This document shows positions 1 through 10,984 of a stretch of DNA of 64,000 nt, one piece after another. The position numbers and the translations under genes are program-made. Source of the stretch: Blumeriella jaapii (lineage: Eukaryota > Ascomycota > Leotiomycetes > Helotiales > Drepanopezizaceae). The DNA is taken from contig VWND01000014.1 of NCBI GenBank assembly GCA_009599575.1, forward strand, positions 1 through 64,000, written 5' to 3'. The stretch's first letter is position 1, and every line of letters begins with the position of its first letter. The notes under the pieces are model-generated. The model made no database searches, was not told where the DNA came from, and worked only from the letters and a program-made list of their open reading frames with translations.

Positions 1-254
1 TGGTGGCAGCAAAATGATAGTAATAGTAGTAATAATGGTAGTGGTGGTAGTAGTGGTGGTAATGGTGGTAATAATGGTAGTGGTGGTGGTGATGGTGGCG
101 ACGAGGGTGGTGGCGACGAAATGGTGGCAGCGAGGTGGTGGCAGCAGCGAGGTGGTGGCAGCGAGGTGGTGGTGGTAATAGTGGTGGTGGTGGTGGTGGT
201 GGTGGTGGTGGTGGTGATGATGGTGGCGACGAGGTGGTGGCGGCGAGATGGTGT
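1..254 (+). repeat. GGT/GGC trinucleotide-rich microsatellite of D1
   Basis: An imperfect run of TGG, TGA, TAA and GGTGGCAGCGAGGT units fills this stretch. The matching runs in D2 lie at 10985-11800 and, in the opposite orientation, at 10462-10910. Long valine- or glycine-rich frames here are by-products of the repeat. Confidence 0.9.
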
Positions 255-490
255 TAATAAAAGCGTTGATAAAGTGTAATAACAGATTCGTATAAGATTT
301 GTATTTTTCTCGAAGCTTTGAATTTTTATACAACTTATCGTATTTATTAATTTTTAATAATACTAAAATTAATTTTCAATTAATCGCGTATTAACTCTGA
401 TTATACTCGGAGTTAATTTTACGCCAAGTGTTAACTCGGATTTGACTCGGTGTTAAATCGGTTGTAATCCCATCCACAGGCGCCCCTAAG
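1..490. mobile_element. Element D1, right-hand end only
   Basis: This is the right end of a non-autonomous element whose other copy (D2) lies at 9939-42868. The shared part is a GGT-rich run followed by about 235 bp of unique tail. The tail matches 11801-11997 joined directly to 42818-42868, so D1 preserves the site into which element F later jumped in D2. D1 ends in CGCCCCTAAG and then passes straight into the LTR of a family B element (B3). No coding capacity is visible. The left end lies outside the window. Confidence 0.8.
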
Positions 491-1050
491 TACGGATAGG
501 CCGTAAGGGCCGGATAATGCTGTGAAAACTGAAAATAACTTTTAAATAAAATATTTTATAAAAATAGTTGCTAAAAAATCAGTTATTAAAATTATATTAA
601 AAAGGATTTGTACGAAAAAAAAAGGTCGGAATAAAGGCTGAAAAAGCATATTAAATAAAATTCGCTTGGTTTCCTGGGAAATACTTTTTTCGAAGGCTCC
701 ACCTTTCCTTTTGTATTTATAAACGCTTTTTACTTAAAATATAAAAAGTAAAAATCAGTTTAATTATTACTTAAATTTTATTTAAGTTTTATTATTTAAA
801 TTAATATTTTCCTGTTTTTTTATTTTTTTATTTTAATTTTTTTATTTACCGATACGGCAACTCGATATTACTAAAACAATCTTTTATTATATTATTACAT
901 TTATATCGCTATTATCGATATTAAAGCTTTTCGCATTCGCAGCGAACAAGCATTTTCAGCTATTTAAAAAGAATCAGCGCTTTCGGCTATTTAAAAAAAC
1001 CCCGTATTATCGTTTTCCTTAACGTTACCAGCTTTATTAAAGGTCGAAAA
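491..1050 (+). mobile_element. Element B3, fragment of a family B Gypsy (5' LTR part plus leader)
   Basis: The stretch is the inverted counterpart of the right ends of B1 and B2. Positions 491 to about 830 match the LTR, entered at the point where D1 interrupts it, and 831-1050 match the leader next to the 5' LTR. B3 therefore points to the right, opposite to B1 and B2. It stops at 1050, where the terminal bases of element H begin. The rest of B3 would lie beyond the right edge of the window. RIP is heavy here. Confidence 0.8.
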
Positions 1051-1313
1051 TATAACGATCTAATCAGTTGGAGGGCTGGGAGATCAGTCAACTGGTCGCC
1101 GTGTTCATATAGTATAAGAAACGAGCCTTTAGTTCTGTAATAAAAATAATCATTTAAAATTAACAGTTGCAAAAAGCAAAAGTGCTAAAAAGGAAATGTT
1201 TTATATGAATAGTTTCCATAATTAATAGAAGATCTACCAGGAGATCAAGAAGCTTGCAATTATACGCAATTGTTGGGATGATACGAAAAATGGCAAAAAA
1301 ATAAGTCGTTATA
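1051..1313 (-). repeat. 3' LTR of Gypsy element H
   Basis: The boundaries are inferred from matching ends. The left end reads TATAACGATC and the right end reads AAGTCGTTATA, which give TGTAACGA...TCGTTACA once two RIP changes are allowed. On the minus strand a purine-rich tract (CGAACGGAAGAATAA) lies just upstream of the LTR, as expected of a polypurine tract. The left neighbour is B3 sequence ending in GAAAA, a candidate target duplication whose partner is outside the window. Only one LTR of this element is visible, so the limits rest on the inverted ends alone. Confidence 0.65.
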
Positions 1314-1329
1314 TTATTCTTCCGTTCGA

Positions 1330-2702
1330 AAAAAGCGCGTCCTCGAGCTTTTATTTATTAGTACGTCGTTATTCAAATAATCGTACGAATTCAAATTTTC
1401 GGAATACGCTTTTAGCCAGTTACAAGTTTTGCAAAAAAACCGAAGAGCTTTTTATGCGCTAAATGAAAATCGCGCATTTTCGGAGAAGCATATATAAAAT
1501 TAAACGCGAGGTATTACGTAAAATCTTTATTTAAGCCTATTCAGAAATTTTTGTATTAAAAAGTTTTTCGTTGTATTCGATAAGCGATTAATTTTTCGAC
1601 TTTATATTTAAGCTTATCAGTTATATTAATAAATTCAGAAGCTGAGTTAATCTGATTTGAAAACGCGTCGTCAGCTGCTTGACGCAGTCGATTAGCGTGG
1701 AAAACTGGATATACGTTTATAATATTAAAAAAATTTAGCTTAAAAGCGTTATCGAAAATTTTGGTTACAATTTTAAAAAGGCCGTTTGCAGGATTGTCGA
1801 GCTTGCGAAAAGGCCGAAAAGTCGGAAATAAACGCATATCGAGCTATACGTAATCGCCAACGTTAAAATCGATCGCGCGGCGAAATTTATTCGCATTTTT
1901 TTTATTTTATCGTAGGTTTATTAAAAATGCGATTTAGCGAGATTTTAAGCGTCGTAATGGCGGCGAGCGTACGTACGAGCTTCGTTTGCGTTTAGCTTAT
2001 GTAAAAAGTTAAAAAAAAGAGAAGTATCGAGCTTTTAATTTCAATTGGTGTAAAAAGTATAATCGTGTATAATTTCAAAAGGTAAAAAGCCATTTAGATT
2101 TTTGTAAAAAAAGATTATTTAAGCGAAATCTATTATTAAAAGAAATTTGTTTTAATCGTTTTAATAAAAGTTTACGAAAAGTCGAAAGCGTTTTTGCAAA
2201 TACTAGTTGTAAATTTCGGTTTGATCGTCGGTTTCGGAATAAGCGGCTGTCGAAAGTTTTAATTACGTACCGAGAATTTTATTTAATTCAAATTAAAAAG
2301 TAAATTAATATTAAAAGTCACGATCGCTAATAATACTTTTTAAAAAGCTAAAATACTTATATACGTGAAATATATATAATTTGGCGAAGCTTCGAACGTC
2401 GATATTTTTATAACAAAAGATTGAAATAATTTACTTAAAAAAGCGAGTTATTATTACGAATACGTTTTCGTAATCGTATTTGTTTTTGTTATTATAACGT
2501 GTTTTTAAAAATGGTCAGAAATAGGAAAAAGCTGAAAAAAGCCGGGGCGCTTATTTTTTAAAACAAAACTTTTTCGATAAGCGTGGCAACTACGATAGTA
2601 TTGTTTTACGAAAGCTATTATACCTCGCTAATAATATTAATTCGAAAGCAATTGCGTAGTTTTGCGAGCGCTAAAATAAACAGTGAAAATCTGGTCGTGT
2701 AT
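1330..2702 (-). pseudogene. Integrase and C-terminal tail of element H pol
   Basis: Read on the minus strand, the frame starts in the zinc-binding N-terminal part of a Ty3/Gypsy integrase (a stretch like ARKTTQLLS, then CH...Y at a former H2C2 site). It continues through the catalytic core and ends with the usual C-terminal module. The best open piece is 1556-1837, which reads RKLDNPANGLFKI and VYPVFHANRLR, a pattern typical of the region after the core in fungal Gypsy integrases. A chromodomain-like tail with FIYASPKMRDFHLAHKKL follows at about 1380-1550. In-frame stops are at codons that were probably Trp or Gln. The gene is dead, and its N-terminal half is displaced by C3. Confidence 0.75.
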
Positions 2703-2797
2703 TATAAAACGGTGATACTTTGTATTAATGGGATTTGGTAGTTTTAGCTATGGTCGAGGCATGGACCCCTCCGAAACCCCCTTCCACTGACTACCTT
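2703..2797. repeat. LTR of element C3, left piece
   Basis: The stretch is the reverse complement of the last 95 bp of the family C LTR as seen at 42088-42182. Element B1 follows immediately. The LTR resumes at 43096. Together the pieces give 267 bp, the length of the other three family C LTRs in the window. The copy is little affected by RIP. Confidence 0.9.
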
Positions 2798-3210
2798 TGT
2801 AAGGATTGAAAGGCAGGGAAACACTAGTTCAGATAATAGAGCTCAGATAAGGTTGGGTTAATAGTCAGATTGATTTCCATTTTTTATATTTCTAGTAGAA
2901 AGCGCCTATAAGTACAAAAGAAGGGGTGGAGCCTTCGAGAAAAGTATTTCTTAGAAAATCAACGAATTTTATTTAGTATATTTTTTCAGCTTTTATTCCG
3001 ATTTTTTTTTAATTCTTTTTAATATAATTTTAATAACTGGTTTTTTAGCAATTATTTTTATAAAATGTTTTATTTAAATATTATTTTCAGCTTTTATAAT
3101 ATTATCCGGCTTTTACGGCTTATTCGCAGAAAATATTATTCGAGAATTAATAAAAAGCAAAGGATTTTGGCGGATTATTTGATTTATATACGTAATATTG
3201 ATTTTTGATA
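2798..3210 (-). repeat. 3' LTR of B1 (413 bp)
   Basis: The LTR has the same length and order as those at 27366-27778 and 34311-34723. Its first part is close to unmutated and the rest is changed by G-to-A and C-to-T. The minus-strand polypurine tract of this copy is A-rich because its G run has been converted, whereas B2 keeps a run of seven G. Confidence 0.92.
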
Positions 3211-3442
3211 TTATCTTTTTTTTTAAGCTTTTGGTTTTTAAAAGCGATTGATTTTTTTATGCGTATGCTTTCGTATATAGCGTGCGTTACGCTTTCGAAA
3301 TAACGTGCGGTTTTTTTCGCTTTCGATCGTGAATTATAATTGTTTTTTTCGCTTTCGGTCGTGAAATATAGCTGTTTTGCTGTTTTGTTTTTTTTATTTT
3401 CGGTAGCGCTTGTATTTTCGTTTGAAAAAGATTTTTTTTTCA

Positions 3443-3463
3443 ATAGTCGCAATTTTTCTGCTT

Positions 3464-3503
<40 letters not shown>

Positions 3504-4254
3504 CTTTTTTCTATTTTAATTAATTGCTTTTCGCCGCGTTCGCCGCGAATTTTTAAAATGCTTTTGATTTTTATCTGCTTTCGATATATACGTCTGATTT
3601 TACGCGAAAGTATTACGGCGGCCTTTTTGCTTTTTTGCGTTTTCGAGCTTTTTAGCATAAAATGCAACCGTTGCAAAGTTTCGTATATTTAATGCTTTTT
3701 TATAAATCTTATAAACTTTTACTCGGATTCGTTTTTAATTAGCTACAGGTTTTTGCTATACGCGCCGCCGAAGCGCAAATTTTTATTTCGAATCTTAACG
3801 ATTTTATAAATTGTTTCGATATTGCTACCGCCGCTGCCGGTTTTTTTTTTTTACTATCGAAGCTAAAGCTTTTGCTAAGATTTTTATTAATTTTATTATT
3901 TACGACCCTTATATAAATCGTTTAAAAAAAAATAACGCTTCGGCTTTTATAATAATCGAAAATCGTACGAATCGCGCCGCGGCTCGGATTGCCGCTGCTG
4001 CTGCTGCGTCCGCTTTTGCCGGTTTAACGGCTGCTGCTGTTTTAAAGGTTTTGGCTGCGCCGGCCCTTTTATTTAACGATGCAAATATAAAACGTATTTT
4101 CCGACGTTTCGAAATCGTCGCTTAGATTTATTCTGACCAATTAAATCAAATTCTGAATTTTTACGAAAATATCGTAATTGCAATTTAAAATTCGATTACG
4201 GCTATCGTAGAAGCTTTAATTAAAATAAATCGAATATTTTGCGAATTTGTTTAA
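3443..4254 (+). pseudogene. Antisense alanine-rich frame of B1
   Basis: The frame lies between the integrase end and the 3' LTR, on the strand opposite to gag-pol. It is the counterpart of 28013-28824 in B2. The last part, 3811-4125, is open and reads AKAFAKIFINFIIYDPYINR, then an alanine run, then DANIKRIFRRFE. The frame ends at a stop at 4252-4254, the same place as in B2. The presumed start codon has become ATA. A poly-T block at about 3467-3500 and TAG codons break the first half. I do not recognise the protein. Confidence 0.6.
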
Positions 4255-4269
4255 TATTAATTTTTTAAA

Positions 4270-7200
4270 TTTGCCGCTGTTTTTAAATTTAAAAAAAAAT
4301 AGCGATAAAAATAAAAAAAAGAATAATAATAATAATACGAATAATAAATCGCTTCGAAAGCGGTTTTAGGATTTTCTAAATGTTTTTTTTTTTTTTGCTT
4401 TTACGGCGCGCATTCGTTATTGCTCCGTTATTATTATTTATTGTATTTTTTAAATATTTTTTTATAATTTTTTTTACGTTCGTAAAATGGTTTTCTGGCT
4501 TTTACGAATCTTCGCTTAGTAAATAACCTTTTTATTATATTAAATAGTATCGGCTTTTTTTATATTTTTATAAGTTTGTATTAATTTAATTTCGTAATTT
4601 TCGGATTTTTAAAGTTTTATTATATTATTTTTCGGCTCGGTATCGTTTCGATTTTGCTAAAGTTTTAATAAAAAAACGTAGAAAATATCGTAAATACGAT
4701 ATTAAAAAAAAAGCTCGAATTAATAAGCTTGGCCGTGTTTGTATATAATTCGCTTGATTTTAAAAAGTTTTAGATATTTATTTAAAAGTTTTCGAAAAAA
4801 TCGCAGTTATCGAAATAAAGTTTTTGATCGATAATAATATTTTATCGCTTATTTGAAATTTAATCTTTGGGTATTTAACGTCGTAAAATCTTTTATGATT
4901 CGCGTTGACTTTTTTTAGCTTTTTACTAAGTATTTTTCTTTTTTTTTGTAATATTTTAATTCGTTTTTCCGCTGATGATATCTTTTATTTTACGACGTCG
5001 TTTTCGACGTTACTACTAAGTTTTAGATAAAAGCCGTATAATATGCGAAAAGAAATAAAATCCGTAAAAGCGTATATCGAATTGTTATACGTAAATTCGG
5101 CTAAAACAAATTTTGTAGCTTAATCGTTTTGTCGATAATCGCAGTATATACGAAAATAAAATTCTAAAATTTAATTTTAACGTTTCGTTTGGCCATCGGT
5201 CTGAAAATGGAAAGCGGTGTTTAATCGACGTCGTATTTGTAAATGAAATATTATTAAAAACCAAAATTTATTAATAAAAACTAACCTTTTGTTTGTAATA
5301 ATTTTTAAAACAATTAAAATCTTTGTAAATATATTATATAAATATCTTAGCCAAATCTAAAATTAAAATCGTTTTTTATATCGGTATATATTTCGATAGC
5401 TTCGTATATCGGTTTATTATAACGAATATCGAATCGTAAATACGATTTTGTTTTTTGCTAAAAAATAAATTCGTAATAAAATTTATAATTATTTTTTTCC
5501 AAGGTTTCGTAAAAATCGAAAAAAAAGTTAATTCGCTATAAGATCGGTGTTTTTTAAATTTGTTTTTTTTAGCATTTTTTATACGTATTAACGTAACGCT
5601 TTACGTCGCTTCGTAAACCAGGCCAGAAATATTTTTTTTAATCAATTTTAACGTTCGCCGAAAGCTTTAATAACCGGCGGTCGGATCGTCGTAATTAATT
5701 TTTAATATTTCGTTTTTAATAACGCTTTTATTCGGAATATACCCACGTTTTTTGTAACGTAATAATTTATTTTAGCTTATACGCTAATATTTTTCGAATC
5801 GGGCTCGATTGTTTTGCGAAGCCGATTAGTACGTTTTTTATAATACAAAAAAATTATATTTTTACAATTTAAAAATAATTTTGTAAATCGGTTTTATTAA
5901 TTCGTTATTAGCCGTTTCGGATTATAGCAATACAGCGGCTACGCTTCGTAATATATATTATTTGCAATTAATAATATTAGTAAAAAGTAATCCGGCGAAA
6001 AAGCTTTTTATTTGGCTTTTTCCCGTTTGCTTTTTACTTTTTGATTCCGTTAATAAAAGCTTCGAATACTTATCGGCGCGAAATAGTTTATATTTCGATT
6101 TTAAGCGTATTTTTATTGCGGAAAACATTTTAAAATTTTTTAAATAAGCTAGTTTTAGCTTACGATGCAGCGTAAGCAATTATTCGTTAATTTTTTTTTT
6201 AATTTTTTTTTAAATTTGGCCGGCGGAAAAAGCTATCCGCCGGATTAAAAACTTTTGTTTTATATTCGATTATAAAATCGTATTTAACTAGCTCGTCCGC
6301 CCATTTCGCTTGGCGTCCGTTTAAACGTTTTTTCGTAAAAAAGTATTTTAAATTATAATAATTTATACGTATAATAATAACGTCGAAAACGCTACGTAGA
6401 TATTGGCTTTATTATTTGAAAGCGTGAATTATAGCTATTAATTCAGCATCGTAAATCTTATATTTTTGTTTTACAAAAAAAAGCTTTTTCGAATAATACG
6501 CGATAAAATGCTAACGTGCCTTCGTATTTTTTCCGAACAATTAAAATAATATTCCGTTTATAGCGAATTTCGAAGCGTTTGTTTCGATTTAAATTTTTAA
6601 TCGAAAATCGAAATGGCGTAGTATCGGTGCTTAGCAAAACTTTTCTTTTAAAAATAGAAAAGCGACCTTCGCTTCGGATAAAAAACGAAAAAGGCCCGAT
6701 ATTTTTTTTATTATATTTTTTTTTAAAATTTGTAATAAATAGGCAAAGCTTAGCGTAGTTTTTAATAAAACGTTTGTAAAAGTTGATAAAACCCAAAAAC
6801 ATTTGAATATTTCGCTATATAAAAAAAAAAGGCTATTTTCGAATATTATTTATTCTTTTTGGGTTTATTTCAATTTCCGTAAAAATAACGACGAAGCTTA
6901 AAAACTTAATCGTATTCGTATCGAAAATATATTTTTTTAAATTTTCGTAAAATTTGTTAATACGAAGTTTTTCGAAAACCTTTTTTACCGCGTTTGTATA
7001 ATCGTCGAAGTTTTCGAAAAATATTAAAATATCGTCGAAGTAAATTTTATACGTAATATTTATTAAACCGACTAAAGCTTAATTAATATACGCTTGAAAA
7101 TTGCTAATGCGTTCGAAAAGCCGAAAGATAATACGCAGTATTCGAAGTGTTCGTAACGAATGCGAAACGCAATCTTTTATTTATCTCTCTTTTTTATTCG

Positions 7201-8080
7201 AAAACGGTAGTACGCCCAAATAAGATTTAGCTTAATAAATATTTTAGCTTTTTTTAAACGATTCAAAATTTCATTTATAAAAAATAAAAAAAATTCGATT
7301 TTTAACCGTAATTGCGTTAAAAAAAACCCTTATAATCGACGCATAATCGTAAACTTCTGTTTTTTTTTTTTTTTTTCGGTATAAATATTACCGGTGCGCC
7401 GACAAAGCTAATAGATTTTTTTTATCCAGCCTTTTTTTAAGCTCGAATCGAAATATTCGCGCAATTCGCTGAGTTTAAATTCCGATAAAAAATAAATTGA
7501 TTTTTAAAAAGAATTTTTTTTTTCGCGAAGTTTATTCGATGTTTTATAAAATAATAAAAAGCTAGGATAACCGCGGCGGTATTATTAAATACGTCCGCGT
7601 AATCGTCGTATTTGAAAGGTAATTAATGCTGTTTTTTAATAGCTTTTTTTAAAACGAAACGAAACGCTTGCTTTTTTTTTGGTTTTTTTTTAAAACGTTT
7701 AATTATAACGAAATCAAGCTATAAGCGTTCGATTGGGTATCGCTACAATTTAGCTCGAAAGCTTATAGCGGAATCGATATTTCGCAATTAAAAAAATCTT
7801 AAAATAAATAAAACTTTTAAAATATTTATATCGCAAATCACGAAATCGTTTTATTTATTTTTAATTGTTTTATAATTATTAATAGCGCGAATAAATTGCG
7901 TATGCGTATCGTAAATAGTTACTTTTTTTTTTTTAAATTATAAATAAATTAATACGTTTTTTTGAATTGGTTTTTTATTTATATTTAATTAATAACTTTT
8001 AAATTACGCGGTTTTTTTCCGCGCCGCAATCGATAAAAGCTCGCTTCGTACGTATTTCGCTTTTGGCTTTTTTGATTTCG
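4270..8080 (-). pseudogene. pol of B1: protease, reverse transcriptase, RNase H, integrase, chromodomain
   Basis: On the minus strand the order is protease (IDCGA at 8019-8034, the aspartic protease motif kept), reverse transcriptase (YFDD codons intact at 7031-7042), RNase H, then integrase and a chromodomain towards 4300. The open piece at 6458-6802 spans the end of reverse transcriptase, FLGFINFYKRFIKNYAKL, and the start of RNase H. The piece at 5958-6179 is the linker before integrase. Stops are frequent and are explained by Trp and Gln codons turned into TAG, TGA or TAA. It is about as long as in B2. The gene is inactive, though some catalytic codons survive. Confidence 0.85.
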
Positions 8081-9530
8081 ACTGAAATTATTATTTTTTG
8101 CCGTTTTTTTTCGCTCGATTTTGTTACCAGCAACGAAATTAAAATCGAGCGAAAGCTTTTTCCGAATTTTTATATTTGTTAGCTTCGGAGCAATTTAAAG
8201 CTATATGTTTTTTTCTATTGCATTTATAATATTCGATTTTTAAATAATTAGCTATACGATGCTTTGTTTTTTGGCAGCGACTGCATTTCGAAAAGTAAAA
8301 AAAATCGTTAAAAATTTTAGAATTTTAAAATTTTTTATTAAAAATTATTTTTTTATCGTTTTTTCGCTTTCGTTTTTTTTATAACGTATTTTCGAATCGA
8401 GAACAATATATATTTGTTTTAGCTTTTAAGTTTTAATCGTAAATATAAATCTTTTTTTTTTTTGTATGTTCGTTTTATCGTTTATTATTTTTCGTTTCGT
8501 CGTTGATAATTTTATTAATATTTTCGATATAACGAGCGATTGATATTAATTTTTCGTACGAGCTTATGACTGCAGTATTGCTTCGTTTAATAATTTTTTT
8601 TCGAAAAATAAATCGGAGTTTTGCGAAAAGCATTTTTTTTTCAATCGTATCGTTTGTTATTTGCAATTGCTGTTCGAAATTATTTAAATAAGCAACGAAA
8701 TCGTTAATTAATTTATATATTTTTTTGCTTCGCTTTATCGTATAAATTCGAAACCGCGATTTTTCGATTTTTCGCATTTATTAAAAAGTTTAATATTTAT
8801 TTTTTAAAATCGTTTTATATAATTCGAATATTCGTAAAACGTCGTTCGTATCCGATTCACTTTTTTTTTATTTTATCGTCGAAAGCTAAAACATAAGCGT
8901 TAATTTTCTTTTGATTAATACAAAATATTACATTTTTATTCTGGCGGGAATTTTGTTTTGTACGCCGAATAAAAAATTAAGCTTGTTAGTATTTTTCCTT
9001 CGATATATTGGAAAATCTTTTATTTTTAATGCTTTTCGGCTCGAATTCGCTGTGTTTTTTATAAAAAGTATAATATACTCGAAAAAGATATTAAATCGTT
9101 TTTAATAAATATTGTTATCGTAATGCTTCGAAGATATTTTATAATAATCGCCGGCTTGAGTTATTTTCTTTTTTTTTTAGTTAAGGCGGTATTAAAAAAT
9201 ATAAAACCTTTTTTTTCGATATTTTCCAAAGCGTTAAGTTTTTATTAAAATTATTTAATTTTTTTTCGGAATTCGTTTCGGCGTTTTTTGGTTTTTTCGA
9301 GTTTTTTAATTGTTTTGTAATTTTTTTTTTAATTTTTTTCTGTTTTATTTTAATTCGTATTTTTTTTATTTTTTTATTTATCGTTTTTTTTTTGTTCGGC
9401 GCGGGTTCGTTTATTAATTAAATAAATCAGAGTTTCGATAAAGAATTTTTCCGAATCGCTTTAAGCGTAGCCTTTTTTAATGATTTTTTAAATAAAAAAA
9501 ATTGAAAAGTCGTCGCGCTCTGATAATAAA
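8081..9530 (-). pseudogene. gag of B1
   Basis: The nucleocapsid end carries two zinc knuckles in tandem at about 8170-8290. They read CSRCQKTKHRIANY and YYKCNRKKHIALNC, in which one cysteine of each CX2CX4HX4C motif has become tyrosine, a single G-to-A change on the coding strand. The capsid-like part, 8475-8777, reads DFVAYLNNFEQQLQI and matches B2 at 32981-33346. The lysine-rich N-terminal part near 9200-9450 is represented only by decayed sequence. Confidence 0.8.
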
Positions 9531-9753
9531 GTATTTTCGACCTTTAGTAAGGCTGGTGACGTTAAAAAAAACGATGGTACAAGGTTTTCTTAAGCAGCCG
9601 AAAGCGCTGGGTTTTTTTAAATAGCTGAAAATGCTTGTTCGCTGCGAATGCGAAAAGCTATAATATCGATAATAACGATATAAATGTAATAATATAATAA
9701 AAGGTTGTTTTAATAATATCGAATTGCCGTTTCGATAAATAAAAAGATTAAAA

Positions 9754-9938
9754 TGTAAGAATTGAAAAGCAAGAAAATATTAATTCAAATAATAAAGCTT
9801 AGATAAAGTTGAATTAATAGTCAGATTGATTTTTATCTTTTACATTTTTAATGAAAAGCGCTTATAAGTACAAAAAAAGAAGTAGAGCCTTCGAAAAAAG
9901 TATTTTCCAGGAAACCAAGCGAATTTTATTTAATATAC
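9754..9938 (-). repeat. 5' LTR of B1, left piece
   Basis: This is the first 185 bp of the LTR, ending in TATAC where intact copies read TATGC. Element D2 follows. The other 219 bp lie at 42872-43090. The sum is slightly short of 413 bp because of a small deletion in a T-rich tract of the second piece. Confidence 0.88.
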
Positions 9939-9959
9939 CGTACGGCTTATCTAGGGTCG

Positions 9960-10345
9960 GATCATAACCGATTATACCCGGTTGCAAAACCGGATATACA
10001 CCGATTATAATCGGTTTTAAAACCGGGTATATACCGATTGTAATCGGTTTTAAAACCGATTATACACCGATTATAATCGATTATACACCGATTATAACCG
10101 TTTTTAATTCGATTATAATCGATTATAATCGATTATAATCGATTATAATCGGTTTTATAACCGATTATAATCGGTGTATAATCGGTTTTAAAACCGAGTA
10201 TAATCGGTTGCTAATCGATGTTAACACCGAAGTGGCGCGGTTTACTTTTATATCGATATGACGATTTAAACACCGAGTATAATCGGTAATACCGAATATA
10301 ATCGGTATTAATACCGATTATACTCGGTGTTAATACCGAAACAAA
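9960..10345. repeat. Array of short palindromes around ACCGATTATAATCGGT
   Basis: About 385 bp are built from the words ACCGATTATA and TATAATCGGT in both orientations, spaced by ACACC or TTTTAAAA. A short tandem run of CGATTATAAT lies at about 10107-10150. The matching words CTCGGTGTTAA and ATCGGTTG recur in the right tail of the element near 42824-42842 and 425-465. Many hairpins can form. This layout is like the subterminal transposase-binding repeats of DNA transposons. That role is inferred. Confidence 0.8.
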
Positions 10346-10461
10346 TTTATACAACTAAATTAAATCGATATTTAATATATACCAAACTTTTCGAATTTAA
10401 ATTAAAAATCTTATATTAAACCACGTTTATTTAATACTACACTGAATAATATTTCCGCTAA

Positions 10462-10912
10462 TACTACCTCGCTGCCATCACCTCGCTGCCACCACCTCGC
10501 TGCCACCACCGCGCTGCCACCACCTCGCTGCCACCACCACCACCACCTCGCTGCCACCACCTCGCTGCCACCACCTCCTCGCTGCCACCACCTCGCTGCC
10601 TGCCCACCTCGCTGCCACCACCTCGACTGCTGCCACCACCACCACCACCACCATCACCACCACTACCACTACTACTACTACCCCACCACCTACCATCACT
10701 ACCACCCATTACCACCACTATCACCATTACTATCACTACCACCACTACCACCACTACCACTATTACCACCATTACCACCACTACTATCACTACCACCACT
10801 ACACACCACTACCACCATCACCACCACTATTATCACTACCACCATCATTTCGCTGCCACCACCTCGCTGCCACCACCTCGCTGCTATCACCTCGCTGCTA
10901 CCTATTGTAACT
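10462..10912 (-). repeat. CCA-rich (GGT on minus strand) microsatellite
   Basis: This is the inverted counterpart of the runs at 1-254 and 10985-11800, made of CCACCACCTCGCTG, CCACTA and CTATCA units. Together with the following GGT run it makes a large imperfect inverted repeat centred near 10950. Confidence 0.9.
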
Positions 10913-10918
10913 ACCCAG

Positions 10919-10971
10919 CTTATTCGGCTGTTCGGCTATTCGGCTATTCGGCTGTTCGGCTTTTCGTTATT
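10919..10971 (+). repeat. Short tandem repeat of TTCGGCT(G/A)
   Basis: About five copies of an eight-base unit lie in the spacer between the two opposed microsatellites of D2. Confidence 0.85.
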
Positions 10972-10984
10972 TTTCTAGCAAAAT

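Larger units (their letters stand above)
1051..2702 (-). mobile_element. Element H, Ty3/Gypsy retrotransposon, 3' part
   Basis: The element lies on the minus strand, inserted in B3. It holds a 3' LTR, a polypurine tract and the integrase end of pol. At 2703 it is cut by the LTR of element C3, and its 5' half should lie beyond the right edge of the window. It is a separate family from B, C, F and G by LTR ends and by integrase tail sequence. Confidence 0.75.

Noticed and set aside
3467..3502. Long poly-T tract as a terminator or poly(A) tail of a LINE
   Set aside because: The tract is in the coding region of the antisense frame, where B2 has a mixed T/C tract. It is best explained by C-to-T change.
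10081..10160. CRISPR-like array from the repeated CGATTATAAT words
   Set aside because: Units are not separated by unique spacers of even length, the words are palindromic, and the context is a eukaryotic transposon.
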